A DNA stretch of 64,000 bases, from assembly GCA_910588105.1 (NCBI GenBank), contig CAJUQD010000004.1:21125-85124 (forward strand), in the 5' to 3' direction. Positions within the stretch are counted from its first letter, which is position 1. The number at the start of each line of letters is the position of its first letter. The DNA comes from an uncultured Oscillospiraceae bacterium. Lineage in GTDB: Bacteria; Bacillota; Clostridia; Oscillospirales; Oscillospiraceae. The notes under the pieces were generated by a model. It was given only the letters and a program-made list of their open reading frames with translations, did not search any database and was not told where the DNA came from. Position numbers and translations under genes: made by a program. This document shows positions 23,535-31,547 of the stretch, piece after piece.

Positions 23535-24219
23535 TGGAAGTTTCATCATCCCCCGTCTCCAGGTCGATATACCGCACAAACAGGGACACCCGGTTGTCCT
23601 CGTTCAGCGCCAGCCACAGGTCGCCCGCCAGCGTCTCCGCATCGGGGGCGGTGATGGCCACCCGCCGGGGTTCCCCCTCAAAGGAGGGCAGGGGGCTGCC
23701 GTCCCGCTCGTAGGTGTGGATGAAATGGCCCACCCCGGCTCTGGGGGCCTCGTACTCAAAAAAGTACCGGCAGGCGCAGGCGGGGTCGCCGTCCAGGCTT
23801 TTGAGGATGGATAGGTCATAGGAGCCGTTGGGCTTCACCACCCCGGAGATGCGGGGGGTGTAGTTGGGGCCGTCCGGCTCGAAGGTGCGGGTGTTCAGGG
23901 CGTGGCGGTAGCAATGGCCCGCCAGGATGTTGTCCCGGATGGTGTCGGTTTGGTCGCCGTTGGTGACGATGATGACGCCGTTGTCCATCCGCCGCACCGG
24001 GTGGTAGATGATGAGGGAGGGGTCGGTCATTTTAGACTCATCGAAGGCCCGGGTGCGGATACCGTCCTCTGTCTCCTCAAAGACCCGGTTGCGGCTGTTC
24101 TCGCTGCGGCCCATGATGAAGTAGGCGATGACGGCGCTTTTATTGTCGGCGGAGCGGCCCAGCATAATGCCCCGGCCGGGATAGGGGTTGTTCTGTAAAT
24201 ATTCAACCATGTCGGTCAT
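23515..24219 (-). CDS. purO: IMP cyclohydrolase (PurO type)
   Basis: This 234-residue enzyme belongs to the archaeal-type IMP cyclohydrolase family (PF07826 group). It closes the imidazole ring of FAICAR to IMP, the last step of purine synthesis. Family features are NPYPGRGIMLGRS (about 9-21), a YFIMGRSENSRNRVF block (about 30-44), and late IISGVVKP- and DGDPACACRYFFEY-like segments. ATG 24219 follows AAAGGAG by 8 bases and overlaps purN by 4 bases. In most bacteria this step is done by the C-terminal half of PurH, so a separate PurO implies the formyl transfer step is encoded elsewhere. Confidence 0.85.
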   Translation of the reverse strand: MTDMVEYLQNNPYPGRGIMLGRSADNKSAVIAYFIMGRSENSRNRVFEETEDGIRTRAFDESKMTDPSLIIYHPVRRMDNGVIIVTNGDQTDTIRDNILAGHCYRHALNTRTFEPDGPNYTPRISGVVKPNGSYDLSILKSLDGDPACACRYFFEYEAPRAGVGHFIHTYERDGSPLPSFEGEPRRVAITAPDAETLAGDLWLALNEDNRVSLFVRYIDLETGDDETSIINKHW

Positions 24220-24881
24220 TGAAGACACTCCTTTGAAAGTTGTAGCGGCTTCAAAATACGGACGGTCCGGCCCTCCACCTTCAAGCGGCCCTGGCAGAAC
24301 AGGGACACCGCCTTGGGAAGGATGACCCACTCCGCCTGCTCCATGATCCGGCGCTGGAGGGCTTCGGGGGTGTCGCCCTCCTCCACCGCCACCGCCTTTT
24401 GGAGCACGATGGGCCCGCCGTCGCACTCCTCGCTGACGAAGTGGACGGTTGCGCCGGACAGCTTGACGCCGTATTCCAGCACCTTCTCATGGACGTGGAG
24501 GCCGTAGTACCCCTTGCCGCAGAAGGAGGGGATGAGGGCTGGGTGGACGTTGAGAATGGCGTTAGGGTAGGCATTGACCATCTCTTCTGTGAATATGGTC
24601 ATGAAGCCCGCCAATACCACCAGGTCGATGTTCAGCCCCTTGAGCTTGTCCACCAGGGCTACGGTCATGGCCCGGCTGTCCGGGTAGTCCTTCCGGGCCA
24701 CCACATAGCTGGGGATGCCCGCCTGCTTGGCCCGCTCCAGGGCGTAAACGCCGGGTTTGGAGGCGATGACGGCGGCGATGCGGCCGCTAATAATGTCCCC
24801 CTGTTCCTGGGCGTCGATGAGGGCCTGCAAATTGGTGCCCCCGCCGGACACCAGCACGGCGATGCGTTTGACCGCGCTCAT
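24216..24881 (-). CDS. purN: Phosphoribosylglycinamide formyltransferase
   Basis: This is a 221-residue cytosolic enzyme transferring a formyl group from 10-formyl-THF to GAR. The phosphate-binding loop is SGGGTNLQALID (about 11-22). The catalytic Asn and His are in ILNVHPALIPSF (about 104-115), and the Asp is in SEECDGGPIVLQ (about 143-154). Length is slightly longer than E. coli PurN. It overlaps purM (4 bases) and purO (4 bases), so the last three pur genes are tightly coupled. Identification secure. Confidence 0.95.
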   Translation of the reverse strand: MSAVKRIAVLVSGGGTNLQALIDAQEQGDIISGRIAAVIASKPGVYALERAKQAGIPSYVVARKDYPDSRAMTVALVDKLKGLNIDLVVLAGFMTIFTEEMVNAYPNAILNVHPALIPSFCGKGYYGLHVHEKVLEYGVKLSGATVHFVSEECDGGPIVLQKAVAVEEGDTPEALQRRIMEQAEWVILPKAVSLFCQGRLKVEGRTVRILKPLQLSKECLQ

Positions 24882-25918
24882 AGCAGCTCCACACCCCCGC
24901 CGCCGGGAACCACTTCGCCGATGATCCTGGGGGCCGCTCCCGCCCCATCCAGGGCGGCCACGGCTTTTGCTGCGTCCTCCTTGTCCACCACCAGCACCAT
25001 GCCCGTGCCCATATTGAAGGTGTTAAACATATCCCGCTCCGAAATGCCGCCCTTTTCCTGGAGCAGAGAGAAGATGGGGGGGATGCTCAGGGCGGATTTG
25101 TGGATTTTAGCGGTCATCCCCTCGGGCAGGCAGCGGGGGATGTTCTCATAGAACCCGCCGCCGGTGATATGGCTGGCACCGTACACCCGGGCGGCCCGGA
25201 GGGCGGCCAGCACGGGCTTGACGTACAGCTTGGTGGGGGTGAGCAGCTCCTCCCCCAGGGATTTGCCGTCCAGCCCGTCCAGGGGCCTGTTGAGGTCGGC
25301 GTGTTCGATGTCGAACACCTTGCGCACCAGGGAGAAGCCGTTGGAGTGCAGGCCACTGGAGGGCAGGGCCAGGATTATGTCCCCGGCCTTCATCCGGCTG
25401 CCGTCAATCATCTTCGCCTTGTCCACGATACCCACGGCAAAGCCCGCCAGGTCGTAGTCGTCCGGGTTCATTACGCCGGGGTGCTCGGCAGTCTCACCGC
25501 CGATGAGGGCGCAGCCGGACTGGACGCAGCCCTCCGCCACGCCGGATACAATGGACGCCACCTTTTCCGGGTCGTTTTTGCCGATGGCGATGTAGTCCAG
25601 GAAGAACAGGGGCTTGGCCCCGCAGCAGATAATATCGTTGACGCACATGGCCACGCAGTCGACGCCGATGGTGTCATGGCGATCCATCAGCTGGGCCACC
25701 CGGATCTTGGTGCCCACGCCGTCGGTGCCCGACACCAGGATGGGCTCTTCCATGCCGGAGATGTCGGGGGCGAACAGGCCGCCGAAGCCGCCGATGCCGC
25801 TGACCACGCCGGGTATGCTGGTGCGCTCCACGTGACGCTTCATCAGCTGGACGCCCTTGTATCCCGCCTCGATGTCTACCCCGGCGGCGGCGTAGGCTTG
25901 GGAGTGGGAGTTGTTCAT
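24878..25918 (-). CDS. purM: Phosphoribosylformylglycinamidine cyclo-ligase (AIR synthetase)
   Basis: This 346-residue enzyme makes AIR from FGAM with ATP. Signatures are YAAAGVDIEAGYKGV (about 8-22), LVSGTDGVGTKIRVA (about 58-72), GVDCVAMCVNDI, IIGGETAEHPGV-like around 130, and ALPSSGLHSNGFSLVRKV (about 178-195). The start at ATG 25918 gives the usual family N-terminus. It overlaps the Cys-rich DUF3795 gene upstream by 4 bases, so the small protein is fully inside the operon. Identification secure. Confidence 0.96.
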   Translation of the reverse strand: MNNSHSQAYAAAGVDIEAGYKGVQLMKRHVERTSIPGVVSGIGGFGGLFAPDISGMEEPILVSGTDGVGTKIRVAQLMDRHDTIGVDCVAMCVNDIICCGAKPLFFLDYIAIGKNDPEKVASIVSGVAEGCVQSGCALIGGETAEHPGVMNPDDYDLAGFAVGIVDKAKMIDGSRMKAGDIILALPSSGLHSNGFSLVRKVFDIEHADLNRPLDGLDGKSLGEELLTPTKLYVKPVLAALRAARVYGASHITGGGFYENIPRCLPEGMTAKIHKSALSIPPIFSLLQEKGGISERDMFNTFNMGTGMVLVVDKEDAAKAVAALDGAGAAPRIIGEVVPGGGGVELL

Positions 25919-26181
25919 TGCTCCGCCCCTTTCCACAGCCTGCACTGCTCGATGCGCTTGCCGCCGTCGCCCTGCTTCTCATCGTAGGCAAACTGGTTGA
26001 GCAGCTGGCAGGGGAAGTTCTGGCACTGGCCGCAGTGAGCGTGGGTCTTGCCCTCGGTGCAGGCCTTGACGGGGCAGGCGTCCGCCCAGAAGGGCTTGTC
26101 AATGTTCACACAGCCGGGACAGCCCATCTGCTCCCGGTACTGGCACTGGCCGCACAGGATGCCGCATCTCGATTCGATCAT
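25915..26181 (-). CDS. DUF3795-like Cys-rich small protein inside purine operon
   Basis: This 88-residue protein has many Cys in pairs: CGILCGQCQY (about 6-15), GCPGCVN (about 20-26), then further Cys in CPVKACTEG, HCGQCQNFPC and a last CRLW. This dense pattern resembles DUF3795 and suggests iron-sulfur or zinc binding. No membrane segment. It starts 21 bases after the purF-like gene and overlaps purM by 4 bases, so it is expressed with the purine enzymes. Function is not known. A metal-cluster partner for the PurF-like protein, which retains C-terminal Cys ligands, is one speculation. Confidence 0.75.
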   Translation of the reverse strand: MIESRCGILCGQCQYREQMGCPGCVNIDKPFWADACPVKACTEGKTHAHCGQCQNFPCQLLNQFAYDEKQGDGGKRIEQCRLWKGAEQ

Positions 26182-26202
26182 AAATATCCCTCTCCTTGTC
26201 TC

Positions 26203-27624
26203 TTATTCTTTCCCAGTCCAGCAGTAGGTACAGATTTTGTCCTTGTCGATGCCGATGGCCTCCAGCAGTCCGTCCAGGGACTGGTAGCCCAGCGAGTCAA
26301 AGCCCAGCTTTTCGCAGATGGACTTGAGCAGGCACTGGCCCCGCCGGGTGGAGGAGTCGGCGTATTCCTCCAGATGTTTCTGCCCCTCGTCCCCCTCCAG
26401 CTCCTGGACGGTTTTCCGGGCCAGCAGCTCCATGGAGGAGTTGCTCCGGGAGAAGTTCAGGTACTTGCAGCCGTACATGATGGGGGGGCAGGCGGAGCGC
26501 ATGTGCACCTCCCTGGCTCCCGCGCCGTAGAGGAAGTCCACCGTTTCCCGCAGCTGAGTGCCCCGGACGATGGAGTCGTCCACAAAGAGCAGCTTTTTCC
26601 CCTGGATGAGTTCGGGGACGGGGATCTGCTTCATTTTAGCCACTTGGTTGCGCACCTCCTGGTTGGCGGGCATGAAGGAGCGGGGCCAGGTGGGGGTGTA
26701 CTTCACGAAGGGCCGGGCAAAGGGCTTGCCGCTGGCGTTGGCGTAGCCGATGGCGTGGGGGACGCCGGAGTCCGGCACCCCGGCCACCCAGTCCACGTCG
26801 GGCAGGGCGCCCCGGGCCTTTTCCGCCCGGGCCATGATCTCGCCGTTACGGCAGCGGGTGACCTCCACGTTCTGCCCCTCGTAGTTGGAGTTGGGATAGC
26901 CGTAGTAAGTCCACAAAAAGGCGCAGATGCGCATTTTGTCCCCTGCGGGGGCCAGGGTTTCCCAGCCGTCCGCCGTGACCCGGACGATCTCGCCGGGGCC
27001 AAGCTCATAGGCGTTGGCATACCCCACCTTGGTGCAGGCGAAGGACTCGAAGGATACGCAGCAGCCCTCATCGTTTTGGCCGATGAGCACCGGCAGGCGG
27101 CCCAGCCTGTCCCGGGCGGCCACAATGCCCTCGGGTGTGAGGATAAGGATGGTGGAGGAGCCGTCGATGACCTGCTGGGCGTATTGGATGCCCTCCACCA
27201 GGGTGTCCTTTTGGTTAATGAGGGCGGCAGTGAGCTCGCAGGCGTTCACCTTGCCCGAGCTCATGGCCATGAATTGCCGGGCGTGGCCGTTGAAATAGTC
27301 TTCCACCAGCTCCTCCGCGTTGTTGATAATGCCCACGGTGGAGATGGCGTAGACGCCCAGGTGGGAGCGCACCAACAGGGGCTGGGGGTCGGTGTCGCTG
27401 ATGCAGCCGATGCCGGAGGCGCCGTGGAACTTTTGCAGGTCCTTTTCAAACTTGGTGCGGAAGGGGGTGTTCTCGATGGAGTGGATCTGCCGCTGGAAAC
27501 CGTCTTCCTGGTCATAAATAATCATGCCGCCCCGGCGGGTGCCCAGGTGGGAGTGGTAGTCCACGCCGAAGAAAATGTCAAGGGTCACGTCGCGCTTGGA
27601 AATCGCGCCAAAAAATCCGCCCAT
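26203..27624 (-). CDS. purF: PurF-like amidophosphoribosyltransferase lacking N-terminal Cys nucleophile
   Basis: This 473-residue protein aligns along its length with PurF, which makes phosphoribosylamine from PRPP and glutamine. The PRPP loop LLFVDDSIVRGTQL (about 347-360) is intact, and a CTYCW pair at the C-terminus fits the iron-sulfur ligands of the Bacillus type. The N-terminus reads MGGFFGAISKRDVTLD: Gly stands where the invariant glutaminase Cys (MCG...) should be, and no Cys occurs in the next 50 residues. Glutamine hydrolysis by the usual mechanism is therefore unlikely; it may use ammonia or serve another role. I know this MGGFFG subgroup in Clostridia. It lies between the small membrane protein and DUF3795. 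Confidence 0.9.
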   Translation of the reverse strand: MGGFFGAISKRDVTLDIFFGVDYHSHLGTRRGGMIIYDQEDGFQRQIHSIENTPFRTKFEKDLQKFHGASGIGCISDTDPQPLLVRSHLGVYAISTVGIINNAEELVEDYFNGHARQFMAMSSGKVNACELTAALINQKDTLVEGIQYAQQVIDGSSTILILTPEGIVAARDRLGRLPVLIGQNDEGCCVSFESFACTKVGYANAYELGPGEIVRVTADGWETLAPAGDKMRICAFLWTYYGYPNSNYEGQNVEVTRCRNGEIMARAEKARGALPDVDWVAGVPDSGVPHAIGYANASGKPFARPFVKYTPTWPRSFMPANQEVRNQVAKMKQIPVPELIQGKKLLFVDDSIVRGTQLRETVDFLYGAGAREVHMRSACPPIMYGCKYLNFSRSNSSMELLARKTVQELEGDEGQKHLEEYADSSTRRGQCLLKSICEKLGFDSLGYQSLDGLLEAIGIDKDKICTYCWTGKE

Positions 27625-27635
27625 ACAGAGCCTCC

Positions 27636-27782
27636 TTATTTCTTATGCTTGCGCCGGAAAAGCAAAGCTGCGCCCCCGGCAAGAGCCGCGGCCAGGAGCA
27701 GCATGAGGACCAGCCCGGCGGGGCTGCCCGATACGAAGATAGTGGTGGGGCCGTCCGCTCCGCCGATGATGCCTAAATCCAT
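27636..27782 (-). CDS. 48 aa membrane protein with GIIGGADGPT motif
   Basis: This small protein reads MDLGIIGGADGPTTIFVS (1-18), then a helix (about 22-40) and a basic end RRKHKK. GIIGGADGPTxIF is a hallmark of the beta subunit of Na+-translocating decarboxylases, where it lines the ion path, yet here it stands alone at the N-terminus of a one-helix protein. It starts 3 bases after the purC stop and ends 11 bases before purF, so it belongs to the purine operon. Small proteins with this motif are often annotated as decarboxylase subunit fragments; the function here is unknown. Confidence 0.7.
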   Translation of the reverse strand: MDLGIIGGADGPTTIFVSGSPAGLVLMLLLAAALAGGAALLFRRKHKK

Positions 27783-27785
27783 GGC

Positions 27786-28496
27786 TTACTTCCCCATCAG
27801 GCGGCGGCTCATCTCCTGATAGGCCCCCTCCACGTTGCCCAGGTCCCGGCGGAAACGGTCCTTGTCCAGCTTTTCGCCCGTCTTGGAGTCCCAGAAGCGG
27901 CAGGTGTCGGGGCTGATCTCGTCGGCCAGCACGATGGTCCCGTCGGCCGTCTTGCCGAACTCCAGCTTGAAGTCCACCAAGGTGACGCCGCAGGCAGCAA
28001 GCTCCGCCTTGAGGAAGTCGTTCACCTGGAAGGCATATTTCTTGATGAGCTCAATCTCCTCCCAGGTGGCCAGCTTCAGGGCGACGGCGTGGTGGTCGTT
28101 GATGAGGGGATCGTGGAGATCGTCGTTTTTGTAGGAGAACTCCACGGTGGGCGCGTCGAACACGATGCCCTCCTCCACGCCATACCGCTTGGCGAAGGAG
28201 CCGGCGGAAATGTTGCGGATAATGACCTCCAGGGGGACGATGGACACCTTTTTCACAGCGGTCTCCCGTTCAGAAAGCTCCTCAATGAAGTGGGTGGGTA
28301 CGCCAGCCTTCTCCAGCTGCCGCATGAGGAAGTTGGTCATCTGGTTGTTGATGGCCCCCTTGCCGGTGATGGTGCCCTTTTTCAGCCCGTCAAAGGCGGT
28401 GGCGTCGTCCTTGTAGGACACAATGACCACGTTGGGGTCCTCGGTGGAGAAAACTTTTTTGGCCTTGCCCTCGTAGAGCTGCTCGATCTTGTTCAT
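27786..28496 (-). CDS. purC: SAICAR synthetase
   Basis: This 236-residue enzyme joins CAIR and aspartate with ATP to SAICAR. Motifs are [12 protein letters not shown] (about 7-18), [11 protein letters not shown] (about 26-36), [18 protein letters not shown] (about 90-107), then [11 protein letters not shown] and [14 protein letters not shown] (about 186-199). The start at ATG 28496 follows AAGGAAG and gives the family N-terminus. Gene order purE-purC is usual in Firmicutes. Identification secure. Confidence 0.96.
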   Translation of the reverse strand: MNKIEQLYEGKAKKVFSTEDPNVVIVSYKDDATAFDGLKKGTITGKGAINNQMTNFLMRQLEKAGVPTHFIEELSERETAVKKVSIVPLEVIIRNISAGSFAKRYGVEEGIVFDAPTVEFSYKNDDLHDPLINDHHAVALKLATWEEIELIKKYAFQVNDFLKAELAACGVTLVDFKLEFGKTADGTIVLADEISPDTCRFWDSKTGEKLDKDRFRRDLGNVEGAYQEMSRRLMGK

Positions 28497-28510
28497 AATA
28501 AAACTTCCTT

Positions 28511-29017
28511 TCAAAAGTGTGCTGATTCATTCAGCTCCGTCTGGAGCTTGGCCTCCTTCTCGGCAATCTGCGCGGCCATATTGTCCCGGGCCCCGTCCAG
28601 CTTTGCCGCCAGCCCATCGTCGGAGACGGCCAGAATCTGGGCGGCCAGCACGGCGGCGTTCTTGGCCCCGTTGATGGCCACGGCGGCCACGGGGATGCCG
28701 CTTGGCATTTGGACGGTAGAGAGCAGGGCATCCAGCCCGTCCATGGCCCCTCCCTTCATGGGGATGCCGATGACGGGCAGGGTGGAATTCCCGGCAAAGG
28801 CCCCAGCCAGGTGGGCGGCCATGCCCGCCGCGCAGATGAACACGCCGAAGCCGTTGGCCCGGGCGTTCTTGGCAAAGTCCGCGGCGGCGGCGGGGGTGCG
28901 GTGGGCGCTGAGTATGTGGGCCTCATAGGGGATGCCGAACTCCTCCAGCTGGGCGCAGGCCCCCTTGACCACCGGCCAGTCGGAGTCGGAGCCCATGATG
29001 ACGGCGACTTTTTTCAT
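28511..29017 (-). CDS. purE: N5-CAIR mutase
   Basis: This 168-residue class I PurE converts N5-CAIR to CAIR. The substrate loop is [13 protein letters not shown] (about 8-20), [13 protein letters not shown] (about 41-53) carries the conserved His, and [20 protein letters not shown] (split near 100-119) is the family active-site segment. ATG 29017 has AAAGGAGG upstream. First gene of the purine operon, after a promoter (29193-29221) and a leader with an intrinsic terminator (29038-29080). Identification secure. Confidence 0.96.
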   Translation of the reverse strand: MKKVAVIMGSDSDWPVVKGACAQLEEFGIPYEAHILSAHRTPAAAADFAKNARANGFGVFICAAGMAAHLAGAFAGNSTLPVIGIPMKGGAMDGLDALLSTVQMPSGIPVAAVAINGAKNAAVLAAQILAVSDDGLAAKLDGARDNMAAQIAEKEAKLQTELNESAHF

Positions 29018-29037
29018 GAAAATCCTCCTTTGGGTGT

Positions 29038-29080
29038 ACAAAGTAAAAAGAAGCAGGCCGCCGCGCGTATGCGGGCAGCC
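29038..29080 (-). terminator. Leader terminator/attenuator upstream of purE
   Basis: On the minus strand CAGGCTGCCCGC and GCGCGGCGGCCTG pair, with one bulge, round a short ATAC loop and are followed by CTTCTTTTTAC, about 25 bases before the purE start. A terminator inside the leader implies attenuation. A 7-base pairing ATTTGGA/TCCAAAT earlier in the leader could close an upstream fold. Confidence 0.65.
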
Positions 29081-29192
29081 TGTTTTGCTCAGTGGACAAA
29101 TTTGGACGCAATGGGGCCGCGGAGACGGAAGCCCGGATGGACAGGTTGGGGATGCGCCACGACAGCCACCTCTTTTCCAAATGGTCAGTTCC

Positions 29193-29221
29193 ATTTTAGC
29201 TAAGGGGAACTGAGAAATCAA
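29193..29221 (-). promoter_or_regulatory. Sigma-A promoter of the purine operon
   Basis: Minus strand: -35 TTGATT (29221-29216), 17-base spacer, -10 TAAAAT (29198-29193). The leader is about 170 bases. It lacks the conserved purine-riboswitch segments, and no ZTP or PRPP aptamer is recognisable. Confidence 0.8.
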
Positions 29222-29290
29222 GGCTTTTCCCCATTTTCGTAGGCTTATACAATCCTTTGGGGCGGGGGAGGGCCGTCCAAGGCGAAACGC

Positions 29291-30370
29291 TCAAAACAAC
29301 CCCGTCGCCTCCAGAATGCCGGACACTTGGGCCGCGCGGCCAGCCCAGGAGGACTGCCGGGCCAGCTCCCGCCGCCGCCGGGGGAAGGAAGGATCCTCCC
29401 CAAAGGCGCTCTTGCACCGGCGCAGGAAACCGGGGCCGTCGTAGGCGGCGGCCGCCAGCTCCGGGATGGTCTCCTGGACGCTGGGATCCACCACGGTGAC
29501 GACGGGCCTGCCCGTGGCCAGGTATTCGTATACCCGGCTGGGAACCACATCGCCCACCGGACGGTCCCGGCGGGCCAGGTCGAACAGCAAATCGCAGCAG
29601 TATAGATAGTCCGGCACATCCAGTGGGTTTACCGGCCCGGTGAGCACGATGTTTTCCTGCCCCCGCAGCTGGTCCGCCCCCGGCCTGGTCACCGGGCCCA
29701 TGAGTACAAAGGTCCACTCTGGCCGGTGGCGGGCGGCGTAGAGCAAGGGATCCAGATCCACCTGGCCGTCTACCCGGCCCAATCTTCCCAGCACACGCGT
29801 GCCTGGGAGGTTGGCCAGGGCAGGGGGGACGGTGTGCTCCTTCTGCTGGAACAGCACAGGATTCACCCCGTTGGGCAGCAGGGCGATGTTGTCATTGCAG
29901 GGGGACAGCCGTTTGATGAGGCCGAAGGAGGCGGCAAACACCACCTCGGCGTGACGGGTGAGGTCGCTCTCCCAGTCCAGAAATTCGTCGCCCCAATAGC
30001 GGTTACAGTCGTATACCACCCCCCGGTAGGCCAGCTCGTCCAGAAATTGGGCGTGGAGGGGGGAGGAACACCACAGCACAGGCTCCCGGAATCGGTGCTT
30101 TTCCATCACCTGCTGGATGAAGCCCACCGCCCGGTCCAGCCGCCGGCGCTGGAGCACCGACGTGTCCTGGGGGTAGGGGAGGGGGGCGGGCAGGGTATAG
30201 ACGGTGATATGGGCGCGCACCCGCCGGCCCTGCCCGGGCATGGGTCCGCCCCGGCGGGGGGCGGGTTCGAAAAAGAGGATCTGTGCGCCGGTGAGCCGGG
30301 CCAGCAGCTGTTGGGTGCGGTCGGGCCGGGCCCGCCAGGGGGCGTGGGCCAGGCAGAGCAGCTGCTTCAT
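29291..30370 (-). CDS. Glycosyltransferase family 4-like (TuaH-type)
   Basis: This 359-residue cytosolic glycosyltransferase has the GT-B fold pattern. The N-terminal domain has YDCNRYWGDEFLDWE (about 119-133), and the C-terminal UDP-sugar domain includes GRLGRVDGQVD (about 195-205), ALMGP-type FVLMGPVTRPG and the donor region GDVVPSRVYEYLATGRPVV (about 275-293) with the ExxxxxE-like SRVYEYLATG. The family builds wall polysaccharides, including teichuronic acid. It overlaps csaB by 4 bases. Acceptor unknown. A CsaB neighbour points to a secondary wall polymer or capsule. Confidence 0.85.
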   Translation of the reverse strand: MKQLLCLAHAPWRARPDRTQQLLARLTGAQILFFEPAPRRGGPMPGQGRRVRAHITVYTLPAPLPYPQDTSVLQRRRLDRAVGFIQQVMEKHRFREPVLWCSSPLHAQFLDELAYRGVVYDCNRYWGDEFLDWESDLTRHAEVVFAASFGLIKRLSPCNDNIALLPNGVNPVLFQQKEHTVPPALANLPGTRVLGRLGRVDGQVDLDPLLYAARHRPEWTFVLMGPVTRPGADQLRGQENIVLTGPVNPLDVPDYLYCCDLLFDLARRDRPVGDVVPSRVYEYLATGRPVVTVVDPSVQETIPELAAAAYDGPGFLRRCKSAFGEDPSFPRRRRELARQSSWAGRAAQVSGILEATGLF

Positions 30371-31515
30371 GGGGCCACCCCCGGGCCGTCCCCGTCCGCC
30401 AGCAGGCGGCGCAGGACGTCGGAATTGTTTTGCTCCAGGCGGCGCAGGCGCTCCACGGCGGCGTGGAGCTCATCCCGGTGGTTGCAGAGGGCCAGCGCCC
30501 GATCCAGCATGTCCCGCAGGCTGTCGCTGGTGAGCCGGTCCAGATCCTGGTAAAGCTCCTGGCCCATATAGGATAAAAAGCCGCTGACCTTGGGGTCGTA
30601 GGTGATGCCCACCAGGGGGACGCCCCGCCCGGCGGCGAAAATCAGGCCGTGAAGCCGCATGGAGATCACCGCCTGCATCCGGGAGGTGAGCCCCAGCATC
30701 AGCTCGGAGCTGAGGGGCTGGCGCAGAATACAGGGCCGTGGGCCGTCCAGGTGGGCGCACACCAGGTCGGCGGCGTCGCCATCGGAAATGTGGTTGATGG
30801 ACAGGAATACCGGGGTGAGGCCGTACTTGTCCCGGGCATAGCGCACCGCCCCGGCAATGACGGGCGCCTTGTCCTCAAAACCTTTCCAGGTGCGCAGGCA
30901 CACGCCCAAATAGGCTCCGCCGGACTCCAGCCCCAGCTTGGCCATCAGCGCGTCCGTCTCCTCCTCCGGCGCAGGCTGGAGGGAGAGCACCGGGTCGGCG
31001 GCCAGGACGGTCTCTGGCTTGTCCACCCCGAAGCGCTTGAGCTCGGCCAGGCTGGCGTCCTCCCGGAGAGTGATGGCGTCCACGCAGGTATTGAGCACCC
31101 GGCGGACCAGCGCCACATCCCCCGGACGGGTCACCGGCCCGATGCCGCAGCCGTACATGAGCACCTTGCACCCCCTGGCCCTGGCGGCGCGCAGGGTGAA
31201 GAGATAGTACAGCAGGCTGCGCCGGGAGGTGGCGTCCTGGATCAGGCTGCCGCCCCCGTTGATATAGAGCCGAACCCGGCCCATGACACGCAGTATGCCG
31301 GGGATGTCGAACATGTGCAGGGCGGCCACGCCGTGGCGGGCGGTGGTCTCGGCGGGGTTCCGGGACAGGACGGTGAGCGTCTCCCCGCCCGCAGCGGCGC
31401 GGGCCTCCCGGAGGATGGCCTTCAGGATGGCCTCGTCGCCGGTGTTGCCCAGCCCGTAGGAGCCGCAGATCAAAATCCCCGAGCGCTTATTAGATTGTAA
31501 ACCGCGTTGGCCCAT
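30367..31515 (-). CDS. csaB: Polysaccharide pyruvyl transferase CsaB
   Basis: This 382-residue enzyme transfers pyruvate from PEP to ManNAc in secondary wall polymers, making the ligand that SLH domains bind. Signatures are GSYGLGNTGDEAILKA (about 18-33), INGGGSLIQDATSRRSL (about 87-103) and the C-terminal HGLIFAAGRGVPLVGITYDPKV (split about 277-298). ATG 31515 is chosen because GAGGAGC precedes it at normal spacing; longer frames run into the neighbouring glycosyltransferase gene. It overlaps the downstream glycosyltransferase by 4 bases and follows another by about 30. The SLH protein at 57069 is a likely beneficiary. Confidence 0.92.
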   Translation of the reverse strand: MGQRGLQSNKRSGILICGSYGLGNTGDEAILKAILREARAAAGGETLTVLSRNPAETTARHGVAALHMFDIPGILRVMGRVRLYINGGGSLIQDATSRRSLLYYLFTLRAARARGCKVLMYGCGIGPVTRPGDVALVRRVLNTCVDAITLREDASLAELKRFGVDKPETVLAADPVLSLQPAPEEETDALMAKLGLESGGAYLGVCLRTWKGFEDKAPVIAGAVRYARDKYGLTPVFLSINHISDGDAADLVCAHLDGPRPCILRQPLSSELMLGLTSRMQAVISMRLHGLIFAAGRGVPLVGITYDPKVSGFLSYMGQELYQDLDRLTSDSLRDMLDRALALCNHRDELHAAVERLRRLEQNNSDVLRRLLADGDGPGVAP

Positions 31516-31547
31516 ATCGCTGTCGCTCCTCTGATCCGCGCCGCCCG

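Noticed and set aside
29018..29180. Purine riboswitch or T-box in the purE leader
   Set aside because: Neither the purine aptamer conserved segments nor the T-box AGGGTGG sequence is present on the transcribed strand.
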